64,000 nucleotides of DNA from Moniliophthora roreri. Taxonomy: Eukaryota; Basidiomycota; Agaricomycetes; Agaricales; Marasmiaceae. Position numbers and translations under genes: made by a program. Of this stretch, positions 23,354 to 32,381 are shown piece by piece; the first letter of the stretch is position 1; each line of letters opens with the position of its first letter. The notes under the pieces are model-generated. The model was not told where the DNA came from. It did not search any database and worked only from the letters and a program-made list of their open reading frames with translations. The stretch lies in the NCBI GenBank assembly GCA_001466705.2, contig LATX02000188.1, forward strand, positions 124,001 to 188,000. Direction: 5' to 3'.

Positions 23354-24621
23354 TCTTTTCCCATGAGATCAAAGATCTCCTCTTGTTCTCCTTCTCCTTG
23401 TTCAGCAATGAGCGCATGAATCTTGGTGAAAGCCTCTCGCGGCGAGAGTTTCTTGAGTTTGTATTTTGGTGGCGGGGTTTGTTGTGTTTGTCCTTTGAGG
23501 GGACAATCTCGTGAGACGTGACCAGTCTTTGCACAACGGAAGCACTTCCCTGCAACCATGTAATCTTTCCTGTCCGATTCAGACAATAATCGTCCAACTG
23601 TCACTTCTTTCTCTTTCCGGGCAATCTTCAGCTTGATCGGTTCTCTCTTTTTCCTATTGGCCATGACCAACTTGTACTGGTTATCGTATTTGATTGCCAG
23701 TTTGTACCATTCGTCCAAAGTTTCGGGTTCTCCATCCGTTCGGAGCATGATCTTGTTTTGTAAAGACTCCAGAAGTCCTTCTCTAAAGAATCTCATGAGA
23801 GCTTCATCATCATATTTGGTGTCCATCGCGATAAGACGAAATCGATTAACGTATTCATCGACCCTATCCGTCATTCTGATCTGTTCGATCTTGGCCTGAG
23901 CTTCTCTGACAACGTTGACAGGTTGCCATTCATTTCGGAATCTCTGTTTGAAACTACTCCAAGTTTCTTCGGCAGCTTTCTTCTTTTCTTCGGGGTCATC
24001 GTCTTCAGGAAAGAGTTTCATCGTCTCTCTCTGCTTCCATTCACTGGTGTTTCCCTTAACCAGCGACAAAAGAAGCATCTTCTTCTTTTCATCCGTGTTT
24101 GCTTTAACCGGGTTCATCGCAAAATACAGTTCGAGATCTAAAAGGAAGCGGCAGGTGTCCGATTGTTTTCCCAGGAAAGGATCCGGCGTCGGTCCTTTAC
24201 TAGCTTCATCCTTTTTGTCATCAATCGTCTGTAATATGGCCGTGGAAATAGTTTGGGCCCATTGTTCATCGGTGTCATCGGATTCTACCTTCAGTTTGAC
24301 GTCGGGAGCAGCAGCGGTGCTTCCACTAGGAGTCGTCATTTCTGGTGTTGGGGTATGGAAAATATTTCGGTATTCGTCAAATGGATCGGTTTTGGAAGAC
24401 TTAGCTTCGGTTTCTGTTCTTTCTGTTTGGAGACTTTTGATTGCTCCTCTCCGCTGGCTACGAGTAATTCGGCGCGGGGTCTGCTCGGGATCGGGGTTCA
24501 GTAGCTGTTCAGCTACTTCGAGTTGATCATCAAGATCAGCTTCTTCGGCTGCCGTAAAGGGAGTCTTCGGGGGAGTCGTGTTTCGATAAGTGGTGATGCC
24601 TAAACCTGGATAGGTCGGCAA
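23344..24621 (-). CDS. gag: Gypsy-B Gag, with an AUG-less N-terminal extension
   Basis: The frame is open for about 425 codons from just after the primer-binding site to TGA at 23,344. The capsid-like middle is helical and charged. A CCHC knuckle CFRCAKTGHVSRDC lies near residues 360-373, and the end is KEGF-stop, with GGGTTTT directly before the stop. The first in-frame ATG is at 24,339 (MTTPSGS), which matches MTT in Gypsy-C and Gypsy-A. The 94 codons upstream are open and similar in composition to Gypsy-A (RITRSQRRGA versus RTRFQTRQT) but lack an AUG. Translation therefore starts at 24,339, uses a near-cognate codon, or needs splicing. Gag forms the particle shell and binds RNA. Confidence 0.9.
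   Translation of the reverse strand: MPTYPGLGITTYRNTTPPKTPFTAAEEADLDDQLEVAEQLLNPDPEQTPRRITRSQRRGAIKSLQTERTETEAKSSKTDPFDEYRNIFHTPTPEMTTPSGSTAAAPDVKLKVESDDTDEQWAQTISTAILQTIDDKKDEASKGPTPDPFLGKQSDTCRFLLDLELYFAMNPVKANTDEKKKMLLLSLVKGNTSEWKQRETMKLFPEDDDPEEKKKAAEETWSSFKQRFRNEWQPVNVVREAQAKIEQIRMTDRVDEYVNRFRLIAMDTKYDDEALMRFFREGLLESLQNKIMLRTDGEPETLDEWYKLAIKYDNQYKLVMANRKKREPIKLKIARKEKEVTVGRLLSESDRKDYMVAGKCFRCAKTGHVSRDCPLKGQTQQTPPPKYKLKKLSPREAFTKIHALIAEQGEGEQEEIFDLMGKEGF
23347..23353 (-). promoter_or_regulatory. putative -1 ribosomal frameshift site, G GGT TTT then TGA
   Basis: The sense heptamer GGGTTTT is in Gag phase (G GGT TTT) and is followed at once by the Gag stop TGA. Pol is open in the -1 frame through this point. 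The same heptamer plus stop occurs in Gypsy-A (26,178-26,184, then TAG) and Gypsy-C (53,132-53,138, then TAA). In Gypsy-D it reads GGGTCTT. I did not fold a downstream stimulatory structure. Confidence 0.75.
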
Positions 24622-24624
24622 CGA

Positions 24625-24636
24625 TCAGCTTGACCT
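24625..24636 (-). promoter_or_regulatory. Gypsy-B self-priming primer-binding site
   Basis: The sense sequence AGGTCAAGCTGA starts 2 nt inside the 5' LTR. It is the exact reverse complement of the LTR 12-mer TCAGCTTGACCT (24,824-24,835), whose first base lies 32 nt downstream of TATAAGT (24,861-24,867). The transcript 5' end could therefore fold back and prime reverse transcription, as in Tf1/sushi elements. No tRNA-type site was evident. Confidence 0.85.
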
Positions 24637-24638
24637 TT

Positions 24639-25200
24639 TGTTACGTTACTTGCGCAGCAACGACAACAACTCAACACCACTTGACTTAGTGATGCGGAGT
24701 TAACTTTGACAAGAAAGGAAGATTTCCTTCTTGAAGGAGTAAAGTTCAAGTTTGAGAGTTAGCTTTTAGAAAAGCTAAAGTTCAGAAGTTTGTTCGTTGA
24801 CTAGACACAAGTTTGATTAAACTAGGTCAAGCTGAAGAGCTTAGACCTAGAAAACTATCTACTTATACATTCTTTGTAGCTACTCGTTTGGATACAAATT
24901 TGAGATTGACTTCGTTGTTTGTTAAACAAGTAGAAAGCAATGGAAGATGGTAGAATGTTGATGAAGTTATAAATAAGTAATTTGACATCATAAGCGATGT
25001 CATTGGAAGGGGATAGAAACTAATGGAATAAAGTGAAGTCATAATGATGTCATAGATATCGAAGAGAAAAAGGGGTACTAGGAATGTGGATAAGTCCAGA
25101 TGTCAAGAAGAAGCATAATGTCGGGCGCTAACTTGCCCAGAATGATAGTACAGAGAAAAGAATAGCGAAGAAAAAGCATCTGGTAAGAAAAACTGTAACA
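24639..25200 (-). repeat. Gypsy-B 5' LTR
   Basis: The 562-bp LTR carries the TATA-like box at 24,861-24,867 and the presumed transcription start near 24,835. The presumed R-U5 leader from there to 24,639 contains no ATG in the sense strand. Confidence 0.96.
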
Positions 25201-26175
25201 GTAACTGTTTCATAAGTCCAGTTTAGTGAAGTATTGTGCTCCTTTGAGTTTATCGATGAGATCCAAGACTAGCGGTAATGAGTATGCATTTTTAATAGTT
25301 CCTTTGTTAAGTTCCCTGTAGTCTTGACATGGTCTGAAGGCCTCTTTTTCCTTTTTCAATATGAAAAAGAATGGAGAAGCCATAGGTGATTTCGATAGTC
25401 GAATGTAGCATTTTCAGGGGTTATCAGTGAGAAACTCGTTTTGAAGTTGTTGTTCAATTGGGGATAAGGGATAAATTTTGCAATTGAGAGTCTCCATTCT
25501 GGGTTTTAGATCAATGGCATGGTCATAAGGTCTAGATTCCGGAAATCTTTCCGAAGCATGTTTTTCAAATTGCCGTTTATACTCCAAAAGGTAGTCTGGT
25601 ACCAGTTCTTTGATAGGTTTCTTTTTGTCAGTCTTCTGATTATGTTCTAATGTTTGTGATATGGAGGTTTTCACTCTGATGAGAATTTCTGATGGGGTTT
25701 TATCTAGGATTCCTCAGAAACAGTTGATCTTGATTTTCCTTCTCGGTGGAATTTTGATTTTCCCATTTTGCCAGTCAATTTGCGGGTTATAATGTCATAA
25801 CCATGGCATCCCAAGGATAACCTGTTCTCCTCCTAATCCTGAGACCATAAGGTCTTCCATCATTCTCTGATTTCTGATCTGGAATGTTACTCGAGCCATA
25901 TGTGTGATGTATGCTGCCATATTTGGGGTTCCATCTATGTTAAGGACCTTGACCCTTTTTTCTAGTTTAGATAAGAGAAGACGTAACTTTTGAGCCATTA
26001 CTTGGCTGATAAAATTTCCTTCTGCTCCTGAGTTGAGGAGTGCTAGTTTTTCGACAATTTCTTTTCCAGTATGAAGTGCCAGTGGAATACACATAGAATT
26101 TCATTCCATCACAGCTGCTACAGTAACACTAGAAATATGAATAGGTGGGGGAGACATCAAGCTCAACCACCACAC

Positions 26176-28362
26176 TAAAAACCCTCTCCTTCCATGAAGT
26201 CCAAGATCTGAGTTTGTTCTTCTTCAGAGAAATCTCGGTAAATAGCACGAATCTGATGATATGCATCTTTAAGGGTGTTTTTCTTGAAATTTTCCTTCTT
26301 CGTTCCATCCTTTGATTTCTCTAGACAATCTTTGCTAATATGTCCAGGTTTACTGCATCTATAACATAATCCCTTTCAGCAGTACTCCATTGATTCAGCA
26401 TCAGAGAGACGATTCACCTTCACTATGTATGAGGTGTTCTTTTTATGCTATTAATACAAAGGAAATACACCCAGAATACTGCTATATATTTGCTTCCAGA
26501 CAACACTCAGAAAATTCTATTAGTTTCAAGTTGTCATCACATATTGAAAACAGCAAGCATACTCTGGATTTTAATTTCCAGAAGAGTCTGTGTTTTTTGA
26601 TTATTTTATGATAATGAAATTATAGAATTATCTTTTAATTTTCTAATTACAAATATACTAAATTTTCTGCCTTATAAAATAGTGAGAAAACATTTAGAAA
26701 ATAAATATAAGATTTTGAATTTTATATCAAAGGAAACATGTTAAATACAAAAGGAAAACTATATGAAAACTATTTAAAAAGTGCTTTAAAATATAGTGTT
26801 TTCACATGATTTTCCTACTATTTTCCTAGTGTTTTCCTAGTGTTTTCTCTGACTTTCCCACAATAGAAAATGTGGAATTTTTATCTTATCTTATTAGCAA
26901 TTTCTGAGCATTTTCAACCAGAGAAAATTTAATGTTTTCTCAGTATGGAAATTATTCTAATATATTGTATTATCTATTAATTCTCAGAATTTGAAAATTC
27001 CATATCTTTTGCTGCTGAAAATTTAGTATTCTCCAGGGATATTCTTGTTGAGAGGACACAATTGAAATTTAGAATTTATATATGGTTTTATAAAAATTCT
27101 CTTTGCAAGAAGATTAAGTGTTTTCTCAATCAGAAAACCATGTTAAAAGAACACCTTGTACGTAGTGCTTGGTATCAGTTTTTATAGCTTTCCTTGCTCT
27201 TTCCCCTCCAGTGATTGCCTTCATGGTGAGCCACATGTTGTTATATTTTCTGGCCCTGGTATACCATCCTTTGATGTCATCAGGTTGATCAGGGGTGGAA
27301 AGACAGGCTTTAAGAAGCCCCAGGTTGAGTCTGGCCATGAAGTGATCAATAAGAGCTCGATTGTCGTATTCAGAGTTGATGGTGAGGAGCCAGAAATTGG
27401 CAATATATTCATCAATGTGTCTGTTATTCTGTTTCAGGTTTTTCATCTTGATATGAGTGTCTGTTCCTTGATCAACAGGTTTGAAGGCTTTTTTGAAATC
27501 TTCGAGGAACTCTTCCCATGTGAGGACATGAATTTGGTCTTCCAGTTTTGTATCAGTGGATTCCTGGCTTTTCTCCAATAGAGTCACCTTGTATTTCTTG
27601 GTTTTCACTTCCATCCATTTTGCTGCAGCTCCTTCTTTCATGTATGACAGCATGAACATGATTTTTTGTTTGTCGTCTGGATAAATGGTGTCATTAGCCA
27701 TAAGGTATAAATCTACCTCCATAAGAAAGGTACTAGCCTTGGCTGGGGTTCCGTCAAAGTTACTCAGGACTGCAACTTTACTTTCTTTCTTCTTATCTCT
27801 GTTTGGTGTTTGCAAGGCATGAAGCATGGAGATTAAATCCTGTAAGGATGCATTGGTTGGCTGTGTGGTCATCAGGGAAGTTGGTTCTGAAGATGAGGTG
27901 GTTAAGTCAGCTGTTTCCAGTTGTCTGGTTTCTAGTTGCCTGTTCAAGGATGACAGCAAACTCAGGGGTTTCTAAGTGCTGGGTCAGTGTTACTGTTTCT
28001 GTAGTCGGGGAGCTCGTCTGTTCCTGTGAATGCTCCTGTGATGGTTGGGAAGAAGGTTGGATTGATGTTCTCCTTTTGTCGTCAGATAGACCAAAGCCTG
28101 TTGCAAAGTTGATTGTCTGTCTGGTCTGGAACCTGGTCCTGGGTGTTCTGGTTGTTTGTGATTGCAATTCCTCCCTTGCTTGTTCCTCAGCAAGGAGTTC
28201 AAGTCTCTGGACTCTTTGTTCATATGTGAGTTCATTTTCTGGAGTAACAAGAAGAAAGGTTCTCCTCTCTTGTTCCAGGTTCAATGGGTCTTCAGCTGTT
28301 GTCCGCCAATGTCGAGATGTAGTGTCATTTCTGGGTGCCTGAACCTGAGAAGGTCAGCAAGA
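26176..28362 (-). pseudogene. gag: Gypsy-A Gag, split by MITE copy 3
   Basis: An N-terminal region (28,284-27,907) is rich in Glu, Gln and Thr. A Gag core (27,959-27,168) includes MTTQPTNASLQDLI and FDGTPAKASTFLMEVDLYL, the usual Gag start of Ty3 elements. MITE 3 (26,421-27,167) then interrupts. Beyond it 26,420-26,176 encodes a decayed zinc-knuckle region (CYRCSKPGHISKDC-like, with disrupted frame) and the Gag end before GGGTTTT and TAG. A stop and a frame change near 27,950 separate the N-terminal region from the core. Non-functional. Confidence 0.8.
26421..27167 (-). mobile_element. MITE copy 3, CACTA-type, 747 bp, TSD CTT
   Basis: CACTATGTATGAGG on the left and, read inward, CACTACGTACAAGG on the right enclose exactly 747 bp, flanked by CTT at 26,418-26,420 and 27,168-27,170. 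It is inverted relative to copies 1 and 2 and belongs with copy 5 by internal differences (for example GCTTCCAGACAAC). It inserted into Gypsy-A gag. Confidence 0.95.
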
Positions 28363-28374
28363 TCAGCTTGACCT
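28363..28374 (-). promoter_or_regulatory. Gypsy-A self-priming primer-binding site
   Basis: Sense AGGTCAAGCTGA lies 2 nt from the 5' LTR and is complementary to the LTR 12-mer at 28,514-28,525. A TATATAAA box lies 32 nt upstream of that 12-mer (28,550-28,557). Confidence 0.85.
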
Positions 28375-28376
28375 AA

Positions 28377-28746
28377 TGTTACATGAGTCCTTTGCAATAG
28401 CACTAAGTTCAAGTTCAAGCTTGATTTGTGAGTTCCGAAGTCAATAGACTTGGACAGATGACTTAGGAACAGAAGATCAGGGGCGAAGAACAAGGTTATA
28501 ATAAGCTTTAACCAGGTCAAGCTGAAGAAGCTTGTCTACTGGTCAAGTGTTTATATACAAGACTTCTAACTAATGACTAAGTACTCAGAACTACATTTAG
28601 CTACAATGAGTAATCAAAAGTGAGTCTTTACTAAGAAAGAGTACAAGAGAAGGAATTGGTAAAGAAAAAGAACATTTGTTAAGCAGCATTTGAAGAAGTG
28701 GATAAAAAGTAATTTAGACACCCTATAAGTCCTTGGAGTTGTAACA
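28377..28746 (-). repeat. Gypsy-A 5' LTR
   Basis: The 370-bp LTR has TGTTAC...GTAACA ends and is followed by the CTGTC duplication at 28,747-28,751, where R1 resumes. Confidence 0.93.
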
Positions 28747-28932
28747 CTGTCCCCTTTTTACTCCAAATTGCACTTGAGATAGACTTATATAGCACTTTAT
28801 TACTCTTAGAAGCCTCTATTGTGGGTTTTGGTGTATGTTGTGTGTGTGTGTGGGTGGGTTTAATAGTGGCTCTTTGTTGCAGAGTCCCCTTGGAGTGCAT
28901 TTTAAAGTGAAGATAGACTTCCTGCCTCTTCA

Positions 28933-29515
28933 ACATCTATCCTTATTAACATCTCTATCCAAAGCAGGTGATATATATGAGGTTCATCCAAGGCAAACAG
29001 AGAAATGAGCAGCTTTGGATGTTGATTTCCAGGAACCAATGACACCATTACTGATACTCTGGCTCTAGTTTCTGCCACTATTGCATCACTGATAGTGATA
29101 CTGTCCCTACTGTCTCCATAGAGCCTAGGCCTATCCCTTCTATCATAATCCTTCCTCTGCACCTTGAGAGGTTTACAAATGGAACTACAATAAGGTGAAA
29201 CAGGCATAAGGCTAAGAAGGCTTGGGTGAAGAATCAAGATAGGCTATAGCAGGTGAGTAAAGGGCAAGTTGACATCAGAGACATTCAGAAAAGTGTACCT
29301 GGGTTATACTATGGCAGTAACACTGGGGGCAAGACCCAGGTCACTGAAACTTTTAGTGTTGCAGGGTCACAGGTGGGAGTCGCAAGGCCGACTTGTGGTA
29401 GATCGATTAACTGCATAGATTATTTACAGATATGATATTTACACTGGAGACAGCAGTATCAATAACAAGAAAGCAGATTATACATTACAAGTTGATAGCA
29501 AAGATACAAAGATGA
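28933..29515. other. flank of R1, no recognised gene
   Basis: Non-repetitive sequence from the R1 end to the stop of the next minus-strand gene. Short ORFs only. Confidence 0.4.
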
Positions 29516-30645
29516 TTACAATTTTGCAGGAAACACAGCATCCATCTTAAGAATCAATGGGTAAATGATGCTTTGCCAAGGGTGCAGAGTGTCAATCTCG
29601 AAAATTTTGCAATGGGCAACACAGCCTGAGGGAGTGTGTGAGCATTAGATATTGAAGACGGTGGGGTACACTTACAATATGGACACTACTCTTTTATCCA
29701 ACGATATCTGCTGGCTTCCAGAGCCAAATGTACCACATGTTCTATACTGAACTATTAGATTTGAAAGTAGAGATTAAAGGAGAACTTACCAACACAATGG
29801 CAGTTACCTACTGTGACACCATCAGACCAGATATGCTTGCTGTTTTTGCAGTGACTCCATTCCCGTTTTCGTTGTTCACAATCGCAAGTCTGTCTGATCT
29901 TGTACAGATTTTGCCTGCCTCCTTCAACAATCTGGAACCTGTACACATAGCCTTTGCTGTCAGCCTTGGAACGTGGTTTTTGGTACAGGTCATGTAGTTT
30001 TGATGCCACCCATTCCACCTAGACAAAAATTGAGATGGAAATGACGACATCACAGCAAAAACTGACTCTTTCCATGGCAGAAATTTTCAATGATGTAAGG
30101 AAAGGAGAAATAGATTTGTGATGAGACAGTGGAAGGACAAAACTCAATGAGGCTGTGGGAAGGTGAAGATTTCAAAGAGGCTGGGGGAATGATTGGTGGA
30201 ACTGAAAATGGCATCATAGGGACAAGAACTATGAGGAATCTGTGAGCAAAGTCAGTTTGTTGAAGGATTGGGATGAGAAGATCGATTCCAGCAAGTGACA
30301 ATGTGACTATGGTGATGCTAGTGATGCCAATGGCAGTGACAATGCTCGGACACATAAGTGCTGGCAGTGTCTAGTGCCCATGTAAGTGCTCAGTGGGTCT
30401 GACACTGTATAAGCACTGATGGGACCAACAATGCTAGTGTCATTGGTCACAGGAACAACCAAGAGGCAAGAAATGATCAAAGAGAAAAGAAGGGGGGGTA
30501 TACTAACAGTGGTTCCAAGAAAGAGAGAGTGAATAACCCACATAGCTATTGTGAGACCATGTCCCCAGCTAATAGTGGTTGTGTGCAGTTCCATCAATGA
30601 GGAATGATGGGTGGGCATCCAAATGTCTTGAAAAACTGCTGACAA
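29516..30645 (-). pseudogene. decayed gene with membrane segments and a T5orf172 (GIY-YIG-like) domain
   Basis: Three consecutive minus-strand exons fit together in frame: 30,018-29,790, 29,741-29,676 and 29,625-29,516. Introns of 48 and 50 nt have GTAAGT donors, and the exon starting at 30,018 follows CTAG. Exon 1 encodes GYVYRFQIVEGGRQNLYKIR and then QRKREW. Exons 2 and 3 encode HVVHLALEASRYRW, CPYC, and then VAHCKIFEI. This order resembles the T5orf172/DUF1766 domain of basidiomycete proteins (GY-Y-F, K-G-R-T, W, H-L-L-E, C-C-H-E-F), with KIRQT replacing the usual KVGRT. Upstream frames (30,645-30,050) contain hydrophobic stretches such as IVTAIGITSITIVTLSLAGI. One TAG interrupts exon 2 before CPYC. 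Function unknown; the domain suggests nuclease-fold or DNA-binding ancestry. Confidence 0.55.
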
Positions 30646-30788
30646 TAAAACTTTGTGATTGTATTCTCAATCAATTCTAGTTCCTCTGACAAATACACCT
30701 TGAGATTGTCCTTGTAAGATAATGCTTGTAACTTCTCAGAACCCAACCAGCATTCAACAACTTCTCAAAGGCACACGAAAAACCATGC

Positions 30789-32355
30789 TCAATGCTTCAA
30801 GCTCTTGGAGCTCAATCCCACCACAGATTTCAGCCAGTGTATTGTCATGATAGGATCATGTGGCCCAAGGGGCCCTGGGAAACAAGCTTGGACCTTGTTG
30901 TCCAAGATGTACCATTCACTGGTACCATCCAGAGCTGCAGAGTTCAACAAGGCCATTTTCCAGTTGAGAGCATAAAGCTCCATCTGGAAGTTGAGCTCAT
31001 AGAGCTCATACATAATCTCCTTGATGAGATCAGGATCCCGAAGATGACCCACAGACTGAAGTGGGGGAAGCACTGCCTCAGCAAATTGTGAATTGTCTCA
31101 TGATACTGTCCCATAATAGAGCCCTTTGCATCATGGTTGGCATCCAGAGTACCCAGCAAGAGACACCATTGTTTGGCTGTCCACACAACTGATGCAGCAC
31201 ACAGAGGAGTCATCTGCATTCAGATGAGGAGGACTGAGTGCAAGTCTAACCATACTTTGAGATATTGAATGAGCTTTGACTTGTTTTCATTATCCAAGCG
31301 ATATGCCTGCCACAGGATCATGCCAGGATCAGGAAGGGCATAGCCACCATTAATCTTGATTTTGTTAGTGTTCTTTAGGTGAGAAGACCAGTTGATGGAT
31401 CTGACTGCATTCACCCAGACATTGGCTACATCAAGGGAATACTCTCCTCGAAGCTTGATGAACTTGTCTTGTTCAGGTGCTTGTTGCTTCTCTATATCCG
31501 ATGTCTTGTCTGGTAACTTATCTATACAAACTCAGCACTGCTATTCTAGATAGAAAGAGACTTGATACTTACATGGTGCCTGTTGACCTTTGGATCTGTG
31601 CTTTTTCAGACAACTTGGACCTGCGGAAGAGCTTGTCTGTATTGTTGAAGAAACAAGTGACACAGATGTATCTGGCACAGATTGGAAGAGATCTGGAAAG
31701 TCCACAATCTTATGCCCATACAGTTCAATAGCACAAGCTTTAGATGTGTCTGAGCACTCCCCAACAAAGACGATGAGCCTTGGGTGATCAGGTCTCTCTT
31801 CCAGCTGTATATTCAGCTGTTCTGGTGAAAGAGGGATAGCTTTGTAGTCAACACGTGTCGTTGGATGTTGCATGATTGGCCACACATACCAAACAGGTAT
31901 TCTGGCCCTGAAGAGTTGCTCACAGTCTTTGAGACTGTCCATAAAGGCACCTATTGCATTGCCAGTCACAGAAGAGAGCATGGATGCATCATAATTGCTG
32001 GTTCTTTTCTCTATGGCAGGTATACATAGTTGAACCCAATCCAGAGCAGCCTGTAGCTCCAGATACCACCTTTCAAAGAACATGAACAGCTCTTGCACTC
32101 TGGTAAACAGCAGTGCTAACAAGGCAAGGTATGCCACAGTCCCATTCAACTGCAGAGATACAGCTGTCACCATACCATTTGGTCGTTTCTGGAGCTGCTG
32201 CTGCTGCTGTCAATATTCGTGAACACATTTCTGGAGCACATCCAAATTCTTCTTGTATAGCAGCAGAAATGATTTGTCCCATGTACCTATACTATTGACA
32301 ATGCTACTCAGATCCTTCACAAAGGCACTAGATGGTGGAGCAGTCCACCATTTCA
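30789..32355 (-). pseudogene. decayed member of an uncharacterised Agaricomycete protein family
   Basis: Exon 1 (about 32,355-31,573) is open except for a TGA followed by a Gln run. A 63-nt intron (31,572-31,510, GTAAGT...CAG) restores the frame into exon 2. Exon 2 continues through GGYALPDPGMILWQAYRL, a TGA at 31,220-31,222, and LCAASVVWTAKQW. After a frameshift near 31,075 the frame 31,073-30,789 gives LRDPDLIKEIMYELYELNF. From memory, the order of ALPDP, W-L-L and DP-LI-E-YELYELNF segments matches a large uncharacterised family common in Agaricomycete genomes and often seen near repeats. No catalytic motif was seen and no function is assigned. Two TGAs and one frameshift show decay. Confidence 0.5.
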
Positions 32356-32381
32356 TGAGCAAGTCTTGAGGGTTGGAAGGG

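Larger units (their letters stand above)
17855..25200 (-). mobile_element. Gypsy-B: Ty3/Gypsy chromovirus, nearly intact, TSD GTAAC
   Basis: This 7,346-bp element has two 562-bp LTRs and GTAAC duplications at 17,850-17,854 and 25,201-25,205. It was inserted into the RT of Gypsy-A. The LTRs differ at 7 sites, all transitions, five of them at CpG. Gag, pol and ORF3 are open except for a TAG in RNase H (21,542-21,544) and a TGA in ORF3 (19,587-19,589). It is visibly richer in CpG than Gypsy-A, -C and -D. It is the youngest Ty3 element here and the best reference for the family. Confidence 0.96.
15329..26183 (-). pseudogene. pol: Gypsy-A pol (protease, RT, RNase H, integrase, chromodomain), interrupted
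   Basis: Pol enters in the -1 frame at the GGGTTTT heptamer (26,178-26,184). The aspartic protease is at 26,094-25,795, with LLNSGAEG where DSGAGG is usual, so the catalytic Asp is lost. RT runs from about 25,674 and is cut at 25,205/17,849 by Gypsy-B; it resumes to 17,475 and keeps IYMDDILIFS. RNase H and the integrase zinc domain are at 17,315-16,608 (RNYEIYDREL, DALSRR). The integrase core is at 16,538-15,964 (SDRDLHF), and the chromodomain at 15,613-15,329 (FLVAWKGYPLAENKW). Many frame breaks and stops (for example a TGA just upstream of the protease) make it inactive. The chromodomain places it among chromoviruses, whose integrases read methylated H3K9 to target heterochromatin. Confidence 0.88.
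10892..28746 (-). mobile_element. Gypsy-A: Ty3/Gypsy chromovirus, complete but decayed, with nested insertions
   Basis: Two LTRs (359 and 370 bp) and CTGTC duplications at 10,887-10,891 and 28,747-28,751 bound the element. The second R1 fragment (about 13,550) shows the same R1 site uninterrupted. Gag, protease, RT, RNase H, integrase, chromodomain and a third ORF follow in order on the minus strand. Three later insertions split it: MITE 3 in gag, Gypsy-B in RT, and the MITE 1-to-MITE 2 block in ORF3. Removing them leaves about 7 kb. Several in-frame stops make it non-autonomous. Confidence 0.93.
9216..28932 (+). repeat. R1, an LTR-like repeat of about 1.4 kb, split by two insertions
   Basis: R1 segments are 9,216-9,489, 9,952-10,891 and 28,752-28,932. 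Rejoined they give about 1.4 kb starting TGATGTGCC and ending TGCCTCTTCA. The inverted copy at 34,289-36,486 ends at the same two points, so the boundaries are well defined. TG...CA ends, a TATATAAAG box (10,572-10,580), an AATAAA motif further on and a GT microsatellite near the end suggest a long terminal repeat. The 5-bp flanks (gatgt and acatc) do not match, so no target-site duplication is visible. No pol gene can be tied to R1, so its superfamily is unknown. Confidence 0.6.

Noticed and set aside
23915..24526. 203-codon plus-strand ORF
   Set aside because: It is antisense to Gypsy-B gag, which has a CCHC knuckle and matches other families. The plus-strand reading is Ser/Phe-rich shadow coding.
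9211..28937. Target-site duplication for R1 (gatgt / acatc)
   Set aside because: The two 5-mers are reverse complements, not direct repeats, so they are not a target duplication.
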